63,145 bases of DNA from Actinomycetota bacterium (GTDB lineage Bacteria > Actinomycetota > Rubrobacteria > Rubrobacterales > Rubrobacteraceae), in assembly GCA_004563715.1 (NCBI GenBank), contig SIRX01000057.1, forward strand, positions 1 through 63,145, in the 5' to 3' direction. Positions 16,285 through 25,481 of this stretch are shown here, one piece after another. The stretch's first letter is position 1. Every line of letters starts with the position of its first letter. A program made the translations under genes and the position numbers. The notes beneath the pieces were generated by a model, which worked only from the letters and a program-made list of their open reading frames with translations, was not told where the DNA came from and did no database searches.

Positions 16285-16497
16285 CTACCGGTTTTTGAAT
16301 AACTCCCGCACGATCAGCGACGCGACTATGGTCGAGGCCACGGTCGTCGCTCCCTTCACCATCGCCTCGAGGGCGTCGTCTTTAACGCCTCGATGCTCCG
16401 GTACGTCCAGGTACCGGGCCGTTACCCAGTGGCTTATGCCGTAGGCGATCCCCGCGGCGAGCAGCGTGATCAGGCGTTGCTGGGTCGCGTCGTTCAT
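16285..16497 (-). CDS. Small conserved-looking membrane protein (70 aa)
   Basis: A 70-residue protein with two hydrophobic segments, LITLLAAGIAYGISHWVTA and VKGATTVASTIVASLIVREL, joined by a charged loop DVPEHRGVKDDALEAM. The ATG at 16497 is preceded by AAAAGGAGCGTACCA, a strong ribosome site, which argues that it is real. No family is recognised. It lies alone between two oppositely oriented neighbours. Confidence 0.7.
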   Translation of the reverse strand: MNDATQQRLITLLAAGIAYGISHWVTARYLDVPEHRGVKDDALEAMVKGATTVASTIVASLIVRELFKNR

Positions 16498-16625
16498 TGG
16501 TACGCTCCTTTTGGTGGCTTTCTCCGTTTGTGATTCCCGGCCCCGGGCCGGTACAAACGCGGGCCGGTAAGAACCTCGTTATCCTCCCAGGTTCCCGAAC
16601 CATACAAAACTCCCGCCGGTTGCCC

Positions 16626-17162
16626 CTATCCGACGGGCCTTTTTCCGGCGCTCCCGCCCGCGCTCGATTCCCGGGTGTAGTGCCAGGCCGCCACGCCGAG
16701 CAACACTCCCCAGAGAAGAAACCAGGGGTCCCACAGAAAAAGGTGCCACCGCAGCGCGAGCCAGTTCACAGGCCCGGACGGGACGATAGCTCCGCCCACC
16801 ACGAGCGCCTGGATGATCACCTTCACGCCGCCGTACAAGGTGAGCACGGATGCCCCACCCCACCCGGCAGCGAGCATCATCCACCGAGGAAACACCCGGC
16901 CCCACGGCCTGACGAGCGCGAGCAGGCCCGTGAGGACCTTCGCGATACCGGTGCCCCACGCCGCAGCAGACAACGCCGGCGACGCCGTCTCACCCATCTC
17001 CTCCAGCCCGCTTCCGAGGGTGGAGAGGCCCATCGTGCCACCGGCCGCCCAGTAGAAGCTCACCGCCGCGTGTCCTTGCGCCAGGCCGCAGGCCACGTAC
17101 CCGGCCCACACCGCTTTCGGCCGCGGTCCCGGCCGCACACCACGCCTCTGCCCTCCACGCAT
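16626..17162 (-). CDS. DUF3995-type membrane protein
   Basis: A 178-residue protein with about four membrane helices. WAGYVACGLAQGHAAVSFYWAAGGTMGLSTLGSGLEEMG is the DUF3995 opening, with the characteristic HA..SFYWA.GG pattern; further helices are TGIAKVLTGLLALV, MMLAAGWGGASVLTLYGGVKVIIQAL and WFLLWGVLLGVAAW. Function unknown. ATG 17162 (MRGGQRRGVRPG) follows GGAGTGGAGACCAG; the frame remains open for 35 more codons upstream but that part has no family character. Confidence 0.82.
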   Translation of the reverse strand: MRGGQRRGVRPGPRPKAVWAGYVACGLAQGHAAVSFYWAAGGTMGLSTLGSGLEEMGETASPALSAAAWGTGIAKVLTGLLALVRPWGRVFPRWMMLAAGWGGASVLTLYGGVKVIIQALVVGGAIVPSGPVNWLALRWHLFLWDPWFLLWGVLLGVAAWHYTRESSAGGSAGKRPVG

Positions 17163-17423
17163 CTGGTCTCCACTCCGACGAACGCCAGGGTCCTGGGGCC
17201 AGATGCTACCTGCGAACGCGGGAGAAGGCATGGGCCTCTCGGACAAACCGGCCTCGGCCCACAGCACTACCTCGGCGCTTCTCGAAGCTCTTTCTTACCG
17301 TAGGATCGATCTATCGCCGCAAGTTGGCTGTACCGCGGCCGGGTTCCAGAAACCCGAAGCGGGCGGGGCAACGCCTTGCCCGGAAGAATGCTGGTCCCTC
17401 GCAATCTGGGGCGCGGTAGACAG
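17163..17423. other. Intergenic gap with no recognised gene
   Basis: 261 bases between the DUF3995 gene and the tRNA. No frame with a ribosome site or family resemblance was found; several GC-rich short hairpins are present, such as GGGTTCCAGAAACCC near 17341, without T-runs. Confidence 0.4.
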
Positions 17424-17496
17424 CGGGCCTGGCAGGATTCGAACCTGCGACACACGGCCCCGGAAACCGTTGCTCTATCCCCTGAGCTACAGGCCC
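17424..17496 (-). tRNA. tRNA-Arg, anticodon CCG
   Basis: Leftward cloverleaf: acceptor GGGCCTG pairs with CAGGCCC, D-arm GCTC...GAGC, anticodon stem ACGGT/GCCGT with loop TTCCGGG giving anticodon CCG (reads CGG), T-arm GCAGG TTCGAAT CCTGC. Discriminator G; CCA is not encoded. Confidence 0.95.
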
Positions 17497-17593
17497 GCGC
17501 ACGAGAACCGCCCCGAGATGTTACCGCAGCGCGGCCCCGGCTTCAATCGCTGAAAGCCGGTATCCGGCTGCTATACTACGCCGCACCAACGCC

Positions 17594-18313
17594 ATGTACG
17601 CGGTGATTTCCGACATCCACGGCAACCTCGAAGCGCTGCAGGCCGTCCTCGCTGACGTGCCGGAGGCGGCGGAACAGGTCTTCTGCCTGGGCGACGTCAT
17701 CGGCTATGGGGCGAACCCGAACGAGTGCTGCGACATCGTGCGGGAGTCGGGGATGCCCACCATAACGGGCAATCACGACATCGCCGTGGTGGACCCCGAC
17801 ACGAACCTGGGTTGGTTCAACCCCGTGGCCGCCGCGGCGGTCCGCTGGACCCGGGAGCAGTTGAGCGCGGAGAACACGGAGTTCTTGCGGTCGCGGCCGC
17901 GCACGATGCAGAAGAACGGCGCGCTCTTTGTCCACGGCTCGGTCCGGGACCCGGATGAGTACATCCTGGACGGGGCCACGGCCGCAAAGAACCTAGCGCT
18001 GCTCAGGAGCGAGTACCCGGACGTCCGGCTGTGCTTTTTCGGTCACACGCACGTGAAGGCGGTGGCGCCCTCGCCGAACGGCTCGGCGGCGGAGAACGGG
18101 GTCCTGGACTTGAGCGCCAACGGGCCTTACCTGGTAAACCCGGGCTCGGTGGGCCAGCCCCGCGACGGGGACACCTTCGCCTCCTACGTGCTGGTCGAAG
18201 GCACCGAGGTCACATACCGGTTCATCGAGTACGACATAGCGCGGGCGCAGGCCAAAATCCGGGAAGCCGGGCTGCCCGGCATGCTGGCCGACCGCCTGGC
18301 GGCCGGGCGCTAG
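17594..18313 (+). CDS. Metallophosphoesterase (calcineurin-like, MPE_2 type)
   Basis: A 239-residue single-domain phosphoesterase. All metal-binding blocks are present in order: AVISDIHGNLEALQAV, VFCLGDVIGYGANPNECC, MPTITGNHDIAVV, ALFVHGSVRDPDEY and LCFFGHTHVKAV, then the family ending YLVNPGSVGQPRDGD. Such proteins hydrolyse phosphodiesters or phosphomonoesters with two metal ions; the physiological substrate cannot be told. It begins a rightward group with the DUF2203 gene (12 bases downstream) and dtd, probably one operon. A TATACT box at about 17573 may be its promoter. Confidence 0.92.
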   Translation: MYAVISDIHGNLEALQAVLADVPEAAEQVFCLGDVIGYGANPNECCDIVRESGMPTITGNHDIAVVDPDTNLGWFNPVAAAAVRWTREQLSAENTEFLRSRPRTMQKNGALFVHGSVRDPDEYILDGATAAKNLALLRSEYPDVRLCFFGHTHVKAVAPSPNGSAAENGVLDLSANGPYLVNPGSVGQPRDGDTFASYVLVEGTEVTYRFIEYDIARAQAKIREAGLPGMLADRLAAGR

Positions 18314-18325
18314 AAAACCGCCGGC

Positions 18326-18712
18326 GTGGAACATCCTTTCCCCAGGCTCTTCACGGTGGAGGAAGCCAACGAGCTCCTCCCGACGCTGCGGCGGAACCTG
18401 CAGGAGGTGTACCGCCACCGGGACGCGATGCGCGAGAAGGCTCCGGAGCTGGAGCCGATCCTCAAAGCCGTCATCACCAACGGCGGCGGTCACGTGGGCT
18501 CCGAGTACGGCGTCGAGGCGTACAGGCTCTTTCTCGCCGTGGACCGCATCCGGGAGCTCGGCGTGCTGCTGAAGGACCTCGACGCGGGCCTCCTGGACTT
18601 TCCCCACGAGCGAAACGGGCGCGTCGTCTTTCTCTGCTGGCAGGAGCCTGAAGAACGCGTCGCGTACTGGCACGAGCTGGAAGCCGGCTACCAGGGCCGC
18701 CAGCCGCTCTAG
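18326..18712 (+). CDS. DUF2203 family protein
   Basis: A 128-residue protein matching DUF2203 throughout: [22 protein letters not shown] at the start, [40 protein letters not shown] and the terminal GYQGRQPL. Its function is unknown. GTG 18326 gives the family N-terminus. It lies 12 bases after the metallophosphoesterase gene and five before dtd, so the three are almost certainly cotranscribed; a role in RNA or tRNA quality control is only suggested by context. Confidence 0.9.
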   Translation: MEHPFPRLFTVEEANELLPTLRRNLQEVYRHRDAMREKAPELEPILKAVITNGGGHVGSEYGVEAYRLFLAVDRIRELGVLLKDLDAGLLDFPHERNGRVVFLCWQEPEERVAYWHELEAGYQGRQPL

Positions 18713-18717
18713 CCAGC

Positions 18718-19158
18718 ATGCGGATCGTACTCCAGCGGGTAAAGAGCGCCTCTGTGGCCGTCGAGGGGAGGTGCATCTCCGAGATAGGCGCCGGCCTTCT
18801 ACTCCTCGTCGGCGTCGGCCAGGACGACACCGAGGCCCAGGCCGACTGGCTGGCCGAGAAAGTGGCGGGACTGCGTGTCTTCAACGACGCGGAAGGCAAG
18901 ATGAACCTCAGCGTGCGGGAGGTTGGGGGCGGCATTCTGGCCGTCTCGCAGTTCACGCTGCTGGCCGACACTCGGAAGGGAAAGCGTCCGAGTTTCGTAA
19001 AAGCCGCCGGCCCGGAGAAGGCCGAGCCGCTCTTCGGCTACTTCTGCGAGTGGGTGCGGGCCGCCGGGGTCGAGCCGGTAGAGACCGGGCGCTTCGGGGC
19101 GATGATGGACGTGGCCCTGGTCAACGACGGTCCGGTCACGATCGTTCTGGAGCGTTAG
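18718..19158 (+). CDS. dtd: D-aminoacyl-tRNA deacylase
   Basis: A 146-residue deacylase that removes D-amino acids (and glycine mischarged on tRNA-Ala) from tRNAs. It shows [17 protein letters not shown], the active-site block [20 protein letters not shown] with the catalytic-site Ser-Gln-Phe-Thr, and the chirality-checking Gly-Pro in [12 protein letters not shown]. Length is normal. It ends the metallophosphoesterase/DUF2203/dtd group and overlaps by four bases the 3' end of the convergent YihY gene. Confidence 0.96.
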   Translation: MRIVLQRVKSASVAVEGRCISEIGAGLLLLVGVGQDDTEAQADWLAEKVAGLRVFNDAEGKMNLSVREVGGGILAVSQFTLLADTRKGKRPSFVKAAGPEKAEPLFGYFCEWVRAAGVEPVETGRFGAMMDVALVNDGPVTIVLER

Positions 19159-20123
19159 CCGGTGCGTTCTTCGGGAGGTTTCTTATCATCGGGCACCGTC
19201 TCGCCCTTGTTCTTGCCGCCAGGGATGTTCTCCTCGACGATGTGGTTCATCTCCGCGCCGACGAGCACTATAAACGCCGAGTAGTAGAAGTAGAGCATCA
19301 GGATTATCATCCCGGCCAGAGGACCGTAGGAGTCGAAAGCGCTGGAATTATCCACGTAGTAGGAGAAGACCAGGGAAAAGAGCAGCCAGAAAGCGAAGGC
19401 CGTGAGCGAACCGGGGCTGATCCAACGGAACCTCTGGTCCGTCGCCGGGGCGAAATAGTAGAGCAACGCCAACGCGAAGAGCACCAGGAAGGCGAGGATC
19501 GGCCACTGTATGAACGCCCAGACCGTTTCGAAAGTAGCTCCGAGGCCGACGGCCGCCGCCACCTGGGCACCGATACGCTCACCGAAGACCACCAGTAAGA
19601 GTGCCAAGAGCACAAATGCGATGACCAGCAGCGCTATCAACAAGGATACGACGTACCTTTTCCAGAACGTCCGGCTCTCCTCGACGTCGTGCATCGCGTT
19701 CATAGCCTCCATAACCGAGCGCATGGCCCCGGAGACGCCCCACAGGCCGAGGGCTATGGAGACCAAGGCCCCGATAGTGAACGCCCCGGTAGCCTCGCTG
19801 CTGGCGATGTCCTGCAACTGCTCGGTCACGAACTGCGCCACCCCATCAGGCAGCGCCTCCGCTATCTCGTCGGTAAACGCGTCTACCACCCAAGCGGCGT
19901 TGAATATCCCCAGCAGCGAGAGGAGCAGGATAAAGAGTGGGAAGATGGCGAACAGCGCCTTGTAAGAGAGGTTTCCGGCGTAGGCGAAAACGCGGTCTTC
20001 GCTCGCCTCGGCCCCCGTCCTCTTGACGAGCTCCACCACCCCGAGCCCGTTGGTCATCGGAACTCTGGCCCGGTTTCCGGCTCGTTCGGCTTTCTCGATG
20101 TACGCCTTGCCCGGAATTTTCAC
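19155..20123 (-). CDS. YihY/BrkB family membrane protein
   Basis: A 322-residue protein with about six helices. The family pattern is clear: [29 protein letters not shown], then [56 protein letters not shown], and the C-terminal [29 protein letters not shown]. Once called ribonuclease BN by mistake, these are now thought to be transport-like membrane proteins with no firm function. Start is a GTG at 20123; the charged cytoplasmic tail is rich in Lys/Glu. Confidence 0.93.
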   Translation of the reverse strand: MKIPGKAYIEKAERAGNRARVPMTNGLGVVELVKRTGAEASEDRVFAYAGNLSYKALFAIFPLFILLLSLLGIFNAAWVVDAFTDEIAEALPDGVAQFVTEQLQDIASSEATGAFTIGALVSIALGLWGVSGAMRSVMEAMNAMHDVEESRTFWKRYVVSLLIALLVIAFVLLALLLVVFGERIGAQVAAAVGLGATFETVWAFIQWPILAFLVLFALALLYYFAPATDQRFRWISPGSLTAFAFWLLFSLVFSYYVDNSSAFDSYGPLAGMIILMLYFYYSAFIVLVGAEMNHIVEENIPGGKNKGETVPDDKKPPEERTG

Positions 20124-20209
20124 CTACACCTATCCTCGCAATCTGTCGCCCCGCCAGAAGTCTCCGGTGTCCGCCTCAGAGCCGGAAGCACCTTCCGGCC
20201 CACCGCACT

Positions 20210-21043
20210 CTATATTTTTCCTGTCCCCTTATCCAGACCCCGTCCGTCCGGGCAACAACCCCGGGCCGCGACGCGGCCCTCCAGGTATAGCGTCGCGGGC
20301 CGCGTGTAACCCTCGCGCCGGATACGGTCGTGCAGCGCCGTCCGGCGGCTGCGAAACCACCCTCTCCGGTCGGAAGGCAGCAGGCACCAGGCGTCCATCT
20401 CCCTCGCGGCGAGAACCACCTTCTCCAGGTGCCGGATGGTAAACGGCGGCGAAAGACTCCGCCGGACGTCCTCTAGAAAAGCCTCATGCAGCGCCACGAG
20501 CCGCTCCGGCGGGCCGATGCCGAAGTGCTCGCGCCCGAAAGCTTCGCGCGCGAGGTCGTCCTGTAAGCGTTCGTCCTCGACCTGGGCCGCTGGAATGTAG
20601 TCCACGAAGTCCGTAGAGGCCACCCGCCCCCCGGCCCGCGTAACGCGGACGAGGGCCGCGAGGGCGTTCTCTACGGTCCCCTCCGTCACGTCCAGCTCGT
20701 GGAAGAGCCCCGCCGAGTACACCAGATCAAAGGTGTCCACCTCGAACGGCGGCGCGAACACGCTCCCCGCCACGAGCCGCGCCGGGGATGCGAGGTCCGC
20801 CTCCGGAAGCCGCTCGCGGGCGTACCTTACCTCGTCAGCATCCACCTCCAGCGCGGTCAGGCTCCCGCCCTCGCCGATGCGCTGGCTGAGGCCCTCGATC
20901 CAGAGCATCGAGGTGCCCCCGGCGTACAGCACGCTCTGGCCCCTGATGTCGCCCAGCAGGTCCAGCTCGCGCTCGCAGAAGGAGATGAGGTCCGCCTCGA
21001 ACTCTTCTCGCTCCCAGGATGTTAGAGGATCCTCGCGGGCCAT
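20210..21043 (-). CDS. Class I SAM-dependent methyltransferase-like protein
   Basis: A 277-residue protein from ATG 21043, or 287 from a GTG at 21073; both have modest ribosome sites. The Rossmann core is visible: SVLYAGGTSMLWIEGLSQRIG occupies the SAM loop position (normally V.D.G.G.G), followed by LTALEVDADEVRYARERLPEA with an acidic residue for the ribose, SVFAPPFEVDTFDLVYSAGLFHEL and LVRVTRAGGRVASTDFVDYIP. The Gly-rich loop is unusual (YAGGTSMLW), so SAM binding is likely but not certain. The C-terminal 100 residues are helical and Arg-rich. Substrate unknown; it stands alone between YihY and the divergent ABC-F gene. Confidence 0.75.
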   Translation of the reverse strand: MAREDPLTSWEREEFEADLISFCERELDLLGDIRGQSVLYAGGTSMLWIEGLSQRIGEGGSLTALEVDADEVRYARERLPEADLASPARLVAGSVFAPPFEVDTFDLVYSAGLFHELDVTEGTVENALAALVRVTRAGGRVASTDFVDYIPAAQVEDERLQDDLAREAFGREHFGIGPPERLVALHEAFLEDVRRSLSPPFTIRHLEKVVLAAREMDAWCLLPSDRRGWFRSRRTALHDRIRREGYTRPATLYLEGRVAARGCCPDGRGLDKGTGKI

Positions 21044-21315
21044 CTGCCAGCCTCTCTTGGGGGGACACTTCACGAGCCTTCACCATCAAGACCACCCGCC
21101 GGCAGAACCCCGTTCGCGAACGGCGCAGGCCGGGCCCCGATTGTACCCGGGACCGGCTGTAAGGAGGAACCTCGTTGCCTGTATCCGGCCCGACGAGAAG
21201 ACCGCGTGCCCGGAGCCCGTTCCTTGTAGCGCCGGACGTTCCCGGCGGCGCAACCGCACCGAGCTACGAGAACCCTCGGGTGGGGCCGGGGCGGTTATCT
21301 GAGGGGGCACCCCTG

Positions 21316-21321
21316 TATAAT
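21316..21321 (+). promoter_or_regulatory. TATAAT box ten bases before the ABC-F start
   Basis: TATAAT at 21316-21321 and ATG at 21332. Initiation at the usual distance would leave at most three bases of leader, implying a leaderless ABC-F mRNA. No strong -35 match is seen. Confidence 0.5.
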
Positions 21322-21331
21322 CTCTCCCGGC

Positions 21332-23230
21332 ATGAAAGTCGTTATAGCGAGAAACCTGGTGAAGTACCACGGCGGGGACCTGAAGGTCCTCTCCGGGGCC
21401 TCGCTCGCGGTCGAGGCCGGGGAGAAGCTCGGGCTGGTCGGCCGCAACGGGGCCGGCAAGACGACCCTGCTGAACGTGCTGGCCGGCGAGGCCGAGCCGG
21501 ATTCCGGCGGCGTGGAGCGCGTCGCGGGGGCTAGAGTCGGGATGACCTCCCAGGACCTGTACGCCGGAGAGCGGGGTCGCGTCCCGGTCGAGGAGGAGTT
21601 GCTCTCCGCTTTCGAGCCCCTGATCCAACGCGAACAAGAGCTCAAGGCGCTGGAGGCCCGGCTGGCGGAGAGTCCCTCGGAGGGGCCCCTGGAGCGCTAT
21701 GGCCGGCTCCAGAGCGAGTTCGAGCGGGACGGCGGCTACGAGTACCGGGCCCGGGCTGCTTCCGCGCTCTCCTCGCTGGGCTTTGCCCCCGAGGACTGGA
21801 AGCGGCCGGTCGGCTCCTTCTCCGGCGGCGAGCAGAGCCGGGTGGCGCTGGCCCGCCTGCTGCTGGAGGAGCCGGACCTCGTGCTGCTCGACGAACCCAC
21901 CAACCACCTCGACCTCGGCGCCATCGAGTGGTTGGAGGATTTCATAAAAGGCGCGAAGAGCGCCGTGCTCGCCGTCTCCCACGACCGCTACTTCCTGGAC
22001 GCGGTGGCGGGCTCCATCCTGGAGCTCGAAGACGGCGAGATCTTCCGCTACCCCGGCAACTACAGCCGCTACGTCCGGGAGAAGGCGGCCCGTAACGAGC
22101 AGCTCGCCCGCAAGGCCAAGGCCAACGCCGAGCGCCGCGAGCAGCTGGAGCGCTTTATCGAGAAGAACCGGGCCAAGGCCACCAAAGCCACCCAGGCCAA
22201 GAGCAAGCAGAAGCTCCTGGACCGGATGGAGAAGATCGAGGCCCCCGAGGCGCGCCAGAAGAACATCCGGCTCGACCTCGGCGACGAGACCCGACGGGCG
22301 GGCCGCGTCGTCCTGGAGATGGAGGGCGTGAGCTACGGTTACGAGGAGCCCGCCGAACCTCTCCTGGAAGAGCTGGACCTCGTGATCGAGCGCGGCGAGC
22401 GCGTCGCGCTGATGGGCCCCAACGGCACCGGCAAGAGCACCATCATGCGCCTCGCCACGGGCGAGCTCGCACCCCAACGTGGCTCCGCGCGTCTGGGGCA
22501 CAACGTCACGCCCGCCTACCAGGACCAGCAGCTCGCCCGGCTCGCCGGGAGCAAGACCGTGCTGCGGGAGGCGATGGACGCCACCGGCCTCAAGGCGCCC
22601 GAGGCGCGGGATCTCCTGGGCTCGTTCCTCTTCTCCGGGGATGACGTGTTCAAGAAGGTCTCCGCCCTCTCCGGCGGCGAGAAGAACCGGCTCTCGCTCG
22701 CGGAGATCGTGGTCAGCGACGCCAACTTCCTCCTGCTCGACGAGCCGACCAACAACCTGGACATCCCGGCCCGCGAGGCCCTCGAAGAGGCGCTGCTCCG
22801 CTACCGGGGCACCCTGTTCTTTATCTCCCACGACCGGTACTTCCTGCGCAAGATCGCCACCCGCGTCGTCGAGCTTCGGGACAAAAAGCTCGACAACTAC
22901 CCCGGTGGCTACGACTACTATCGCTCCCACCGGCGGCTGGACGACCCGGAGAACAGGGGCAAGCGGCGGCCCCGCCGCCGGGTACGCCCGGGCCTGGACA
23001 AAAAACAGAGCGTCGTCGCCACCCGCCTCGTCGCGGTGGAGGGCGAGATCGACGCCACCGAACGTCGTATCGGCCGGCTGGAGAAAGAGCTCGCCACCTC
23101 CGAGCTCTACGCCGACGGCGAACGCTCCCGCAAGGTGGTTCTGGAGCACCGCCAGCTAAAGAACACCCTCGACGGCCTCTACGAGGACTGGAGCGCCCTG
23201 CTGGAGGAGGCCGAAGAGGCCGGTCTGTGA
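21332..23230 (+). CDS. ABC-F family ATPase
   Basis: A 632-residue duplicated ATPase without membrane domains. First half: Walker A LVGRNGAGKTTLL, signature SGGEQSRVALARLLLEEPDLVLLDEPTNHLD. Second half: Walker A LMGPNGTGKSTIM, signature LSGGEKNRLSLAEIVVSDANFLLLDEPTNNLD. Between them is the charged linker (VREKAARNEQLARKAKANAERREQLERF), and a C-terminal coiled-coil extension (VAVEGEIDATERRIGRLEKELA). ABC-F proteins act on the ribosome as translation factors or antibiotic-protection proteins; the linker here is moderate in length, so a housekeeping or resistance role cannot be separated. It overlaps the lipoprotein gene by four bases. Confidence 0.95.
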   Translation: MKVVIARNLVKYHGGDLKVLSGASLAVEAGEKLGLVGRNGAGKTTLLNVLAGEAEPDSGGVERVAGARVGMTSQDLYAGERGRVPVEEELLSAFEPLIQREQELKALEARLAESPSEGPLERYGRLQSEFERDGGYEYRARAASALSSLGFAPEDWKRPVGSFSGGEQSRVALARLLLEEPDLVLLDEPTNHLDLGAIEWLEDFIKGAKSAVLAVSHDRYFLDAVAGSILELEDGEIFRYPGNYSRYVREKAARNEQLARKAKANAERREQLERFIEKNRAKATKATQAKSKQKLLDRMEKIEAPEARQKNIRLDLGDETRRAGRVVLEMEGVSYGYEEPAEPLLEELDLVIERGERVALMGPNGTGKSTIMRLATGELAPQRGSARLGHNVTPAYQDQQLARLAGSKTVLREAMDATGLKAPEARDLLGSFLFSGDDVFKKVSALSGGEKNRLSLAEIVVSDANFLLLDEPTNNLDIPAREALEEALLRYRGTLFFISHDRYFLRKIATRVVELRDKKLDNYPGGYDYYRSHRRLDDPENRGKRRPRRRVRPGLDKKQSVVATRLVAVEGEIDATERRIGRLEKELATSELYADGERSRKVVLEHRQLKNTLDGLYEDWSALLEEAEEAGL

Positions 23231-24111
23231 GAAGGTCGGAACTCCACGGTACACACCGGGCGCTGCGCGTGGGGTTCTTTCTCGCGCTGGTTCTCACACT
23301 CGTCGCCTGCGGCGGCCCCCCGCCAGAAGTCGAGGCCGGTCGCGACATAGACACCCCAACCGTCTACCGGGTAAGCGCGGAGGCAGAGAGCCGGTTCTCC
23401 GGACCCGTATCGAACCTGAAGGCGAAGACGGACCTCACGGCCGCCTTCGAGGTCACGCCCGTATCCGCCTCCGAGGTCGAGGTCGAAGCCCTGTACGTGG
23501 CGGCGAACGTGCGCAACGTCGCGGGCGAGCCCGTCGCGCTCGCCCTGGAACCACTGGCGGGCACAACGGCCCGGGTGGAGATGGGACCACCCGGCACGGT
23601 GTCCGGCGTGCGGGGAGACCCGGCCCTGCTAGACGCCCCCGTGCCCCTGATCTCGGTCCGCGAGCTCGTAGTCGCCCTCTTCCCGCCCCTCCCCCAGGAG
23701 CGGCTGCGCGCAGACGACACCTGGACGGGGGACGTGCCGCTCCCCTTCGCCAACCTGGACGGTCCCCAGCAGCGCATGCGTTTTCTCCTCACGCGCGTGG
23801 GCTCCCCCGGCGGCCCGGTCCGCGTGGAGGGCTACGAGCTGCAACTCGAACCCCGGTCCTTCGCGGCGGAGACGGCGGCCGGACGCGTCTCGGGCAGAGG
23901 CGACCTGGACGTGGCCTTCGAGGGCGAGCTGGAGCCCGGCGGCGGATATCGGTGGACGGAGCGGACCGCCGAGTTCGACTCCCGCTTTATACGGCTCCCC
24001 GGCGGCGACTACGCCAACGGCAACCTGCACATGGAGTACGCCTCCCGCATAGAGCACCTCAACCCCGCCGAACAGTTCGGCCTGGACCAGAGGTCGCGCG
24101 AAGAACCGTAA
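23227..24111 (+). CDS. Putative lipoprotein, function unknown
   Basis: A 294-residue exported protein. The signal peptide [16 protein letters not shown] has a lipobox (LVAC) with the Cys at about residue 28. The mature part has no Cys and many beta-type segments ([87 protein letters not shown]), reminiscent of lipid-binding or outer-face lipoproteins, but no family is recognised. Its GTG overlaps the ABC-F stop codon (GTGA), so it is translationally coupled to that gene. Confidence 0.78.
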   Translation: MRRSELHGTHRALRVGFFLALVLTLVACGGPPPEVEAGRDIDTPTVYRVSAEAESRFSGPVSNLKAKTDLTAAFEVTPVSASEVEVEALYVAANVRNVAGEPVALALEPLAGTTARVEMGPPGTVSGVRGDPALLDAPVPLISVRELVVALFPPLPQERLRADDTWTGDVPLPFANLDGPQQRMRFLLTRVGSPGGPVRVEGYELQLEPRSFAAETAAGRVSGRGDLDVAFEGELEPGGGYRWTERTAEFDSRFIRLPGGDYANGNLHMEYASRIEHLNPAEQFGLDQRSREEP

Positions 24112-24153
24112 CCCCGCCGCCGGGCGTGGAAAAAGATTGAACGATCCAGAGAG

Positions 24154-24227
24154 TCGGGACGAGAGGATTTGAACCTCCGACCTCCTCGTCCCGAACGAGG
24201 CGCGCTACCAGGCTGCGCTACGTCCCG
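24154..24227 (-). tRNA. tRNA-Pro, anticodon CGG
   Basis: Leftward cloverleaf: acceptor CGGGACG/CGTCCCG, D-arm GCGC...GCGC, anticodon stem CCTCG/CGAGG with loop TTCGGGA giving anticodon CGG (reads CCG), T-arm GGAGG TTCAAAT CCTCT. Discriminator A; CCA not encoded. Confidence 0.95.
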
Positions 24228-24291
24228 ACTGCGGAGAACATTATACCAGCCGTCCTGCGGCTTTCAGCCTCGGGTGGCGGGATCCCGAACC

Positions 24292-25362
24292 TCAGACCGC
24301 TATAAAGTTCGCGTCCCGGCTCGCGTAGAGCTCCAGGGCCCCGACGACGGCCTCGGCGACGGCCGCCGGGTAATAGGGGTCGGAGGCCAGCTTCAGTTCC
24401 CGGGGGTTGGTCAGGTAGAGCGGCTCCAGCATAACGGCCGGGATATTAGTCTCGCGCAGAATGTCGTAGGAGCGGCCGAACTCCCCGATATCGCAGGTAC
24501 CTAGCGCCCGGCTCACGCCACGCTGGACGTAGGTGGCGGCCATCCGTCCCCGGTGGGACTGGTAGCCGAGAAGCTCAAAGTAGAAAGAGGCCGTTCCGCA
24601 GGCGACCGGCGTGGGGTGTACGGCGTGGTGGATCGAGACTACCATCTTCGCCCCCGAGGAGTTGGCGAGGTGTGCCCGGTCGGCGGGAGAAACCTCCTCG
24701 TCGCCGCTGCGGGTCAACAGCACCTCCCGGGCCGGTAGGATCTGGGCCAGTTCCTGCGCCACCGCCAGGTTCAGGTCCGCGCCCGAGATCCCGTTCGGGC
24801 CCGTGTACCCTGCGTCCCGGCCCCCGCGGGCGGCGTCCACGACGATGGTGCCCGCGAACAGGTCCTCCGGGAAGTACCCCCCGCTCTTGTCCGGGAACTG
24901 GTGGGTGCCGAGCGTCTGGGCGGCGTAGGTACCCAGGACCTTGAAGACCGCGCCGTCTACCACCCCGTCCACCATGAGGCCGGCGTTCCGCTGGAAATCC
25001 CGCACGGCCCGGGCCGTGCGGCCGTCGAAAAGGCCATTTACGGCGCCGGGATCAAAGCCCAGGTCGTTGAGCATCCGCTGGAGCTCGGCGACGTCGGTTC
25101 CCCGGAAAGGCGGCTCCCGGTGATACAGGTACCGGCTCCCCGGCCGGTAGCCGGCCTCGACGATCTCGTTCCAGGTGGGACGGCCAACCCGGCCGTCCGC
25201 CAGAACACCCGTAGCCTGCTGGAAAGCCCGGACAGCCTTCTCGGTCACGGGGCCGAAGACGCCGTCGATGCCCCGGTTGCCGAGGTCAAAGCCCAGGGCC
25301 TGCAGCCTGGTCTGCAGGTCGACGACCTCCCGGCCGCGGTCTCCTCTCCTCAGCGTGCGCAC
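24292..25362 (-). CDS. CwlM-like cytoplasmic pseudo-amidase with two peptidoglycan-binding domains
   Basis: A 356-residue protein with no signal peptide. Residues 8-65 and 86-140 are two PG_binding_1 domains (EVVDLQTRLQALGFDLG... and DVAELQRMLNDLGFDPG...). Residues about 170-350 are an amidase_3 domain, but the first zinc His is Arg (VVDAARGG, R179) and the Glu ligand position is Gly (near 194); only H245 (SIHHA) and the C-terminal catalytic-type Glu (MLEPLYLTN, E313) remain. Zinc hydrolysis is therefore unlikely. This is the layout of mycobacterial CwlM, a cytoplasmic regulator of MurA that also has Arg in that position. It follows trxA and groES on the same strand; trxC-cwlM adjacency is known in mycobacteria. 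GTG 25362 follows AGAGG. Confidence 0.85.
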   Translation of the reverse strand: MRTLRRGDRGREVVDLQTRLQALGFDLGNRGIDGVFGPVTEKAVRAFQQATGVLADGRVGRPTWNEIVEAGYRPGSRYLYHREPPFRGTDVAELQRMLNDLGFDPGAVNGLFDGRTARAVRDFQRNAGLMVDGVVDGAVFKVLGTYAAQTLGTHQFPDKSGGYFPEDLFAGTIVVDAARGGRDAGYTGPNGISGADLNLAVAQELAQILPAREVLLTRSGDEEVSPADRAHLANSSGAKMVVSIHHAVHPTPVACGTASFYFELLGYQSHRGRMAATYVQRGVSRALGTCDIGEFGRSYDILRETNIPAVMLEPLYLTNPRELKLASDPYYPAAVAEAVVGALELYASRDANFIAV

Positions 25363-25419
25363 GGTCTGCCTCTTCCTCCCGTCGGCCCGGCTAGCGGCGG
25401 GGCAACCACGCCAGCGAAG

Positions 25420-25451
25420 AAGCGCCGGGCGCGATCCGCGTCCCGGCGCTT
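25420..25451 (-). terminator. Strong hairpin between groES and the CwlM-like gene
   Basis: AAGCGCCGGG (25420-25429) pairs with CCCGGCGCTT (25442-25451), with a short inner CGCG/CGCG pairing. Read leftwards it is followed by CTTCTTCGC, a poor T-run, so termination may be partial. Confidence 0.5.
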
Positions 25452-25481
25452 CCCTGTACCGCAGATTGCTCCCGTAAAGCT

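Noticed and set aside
16540-16575. Direct repeat CGGGCCGGTA twice
   Set aside because: Only ten bases and no partner sites; expected by chance at this GC content.
21086-23149. 687-codon leftward frame opposite the ABC-F gene
   Set aside because: Antisense open frames are common in GC-rich genes; the product has no family pattern while the rightward frame encodes complete ATPase motifs.
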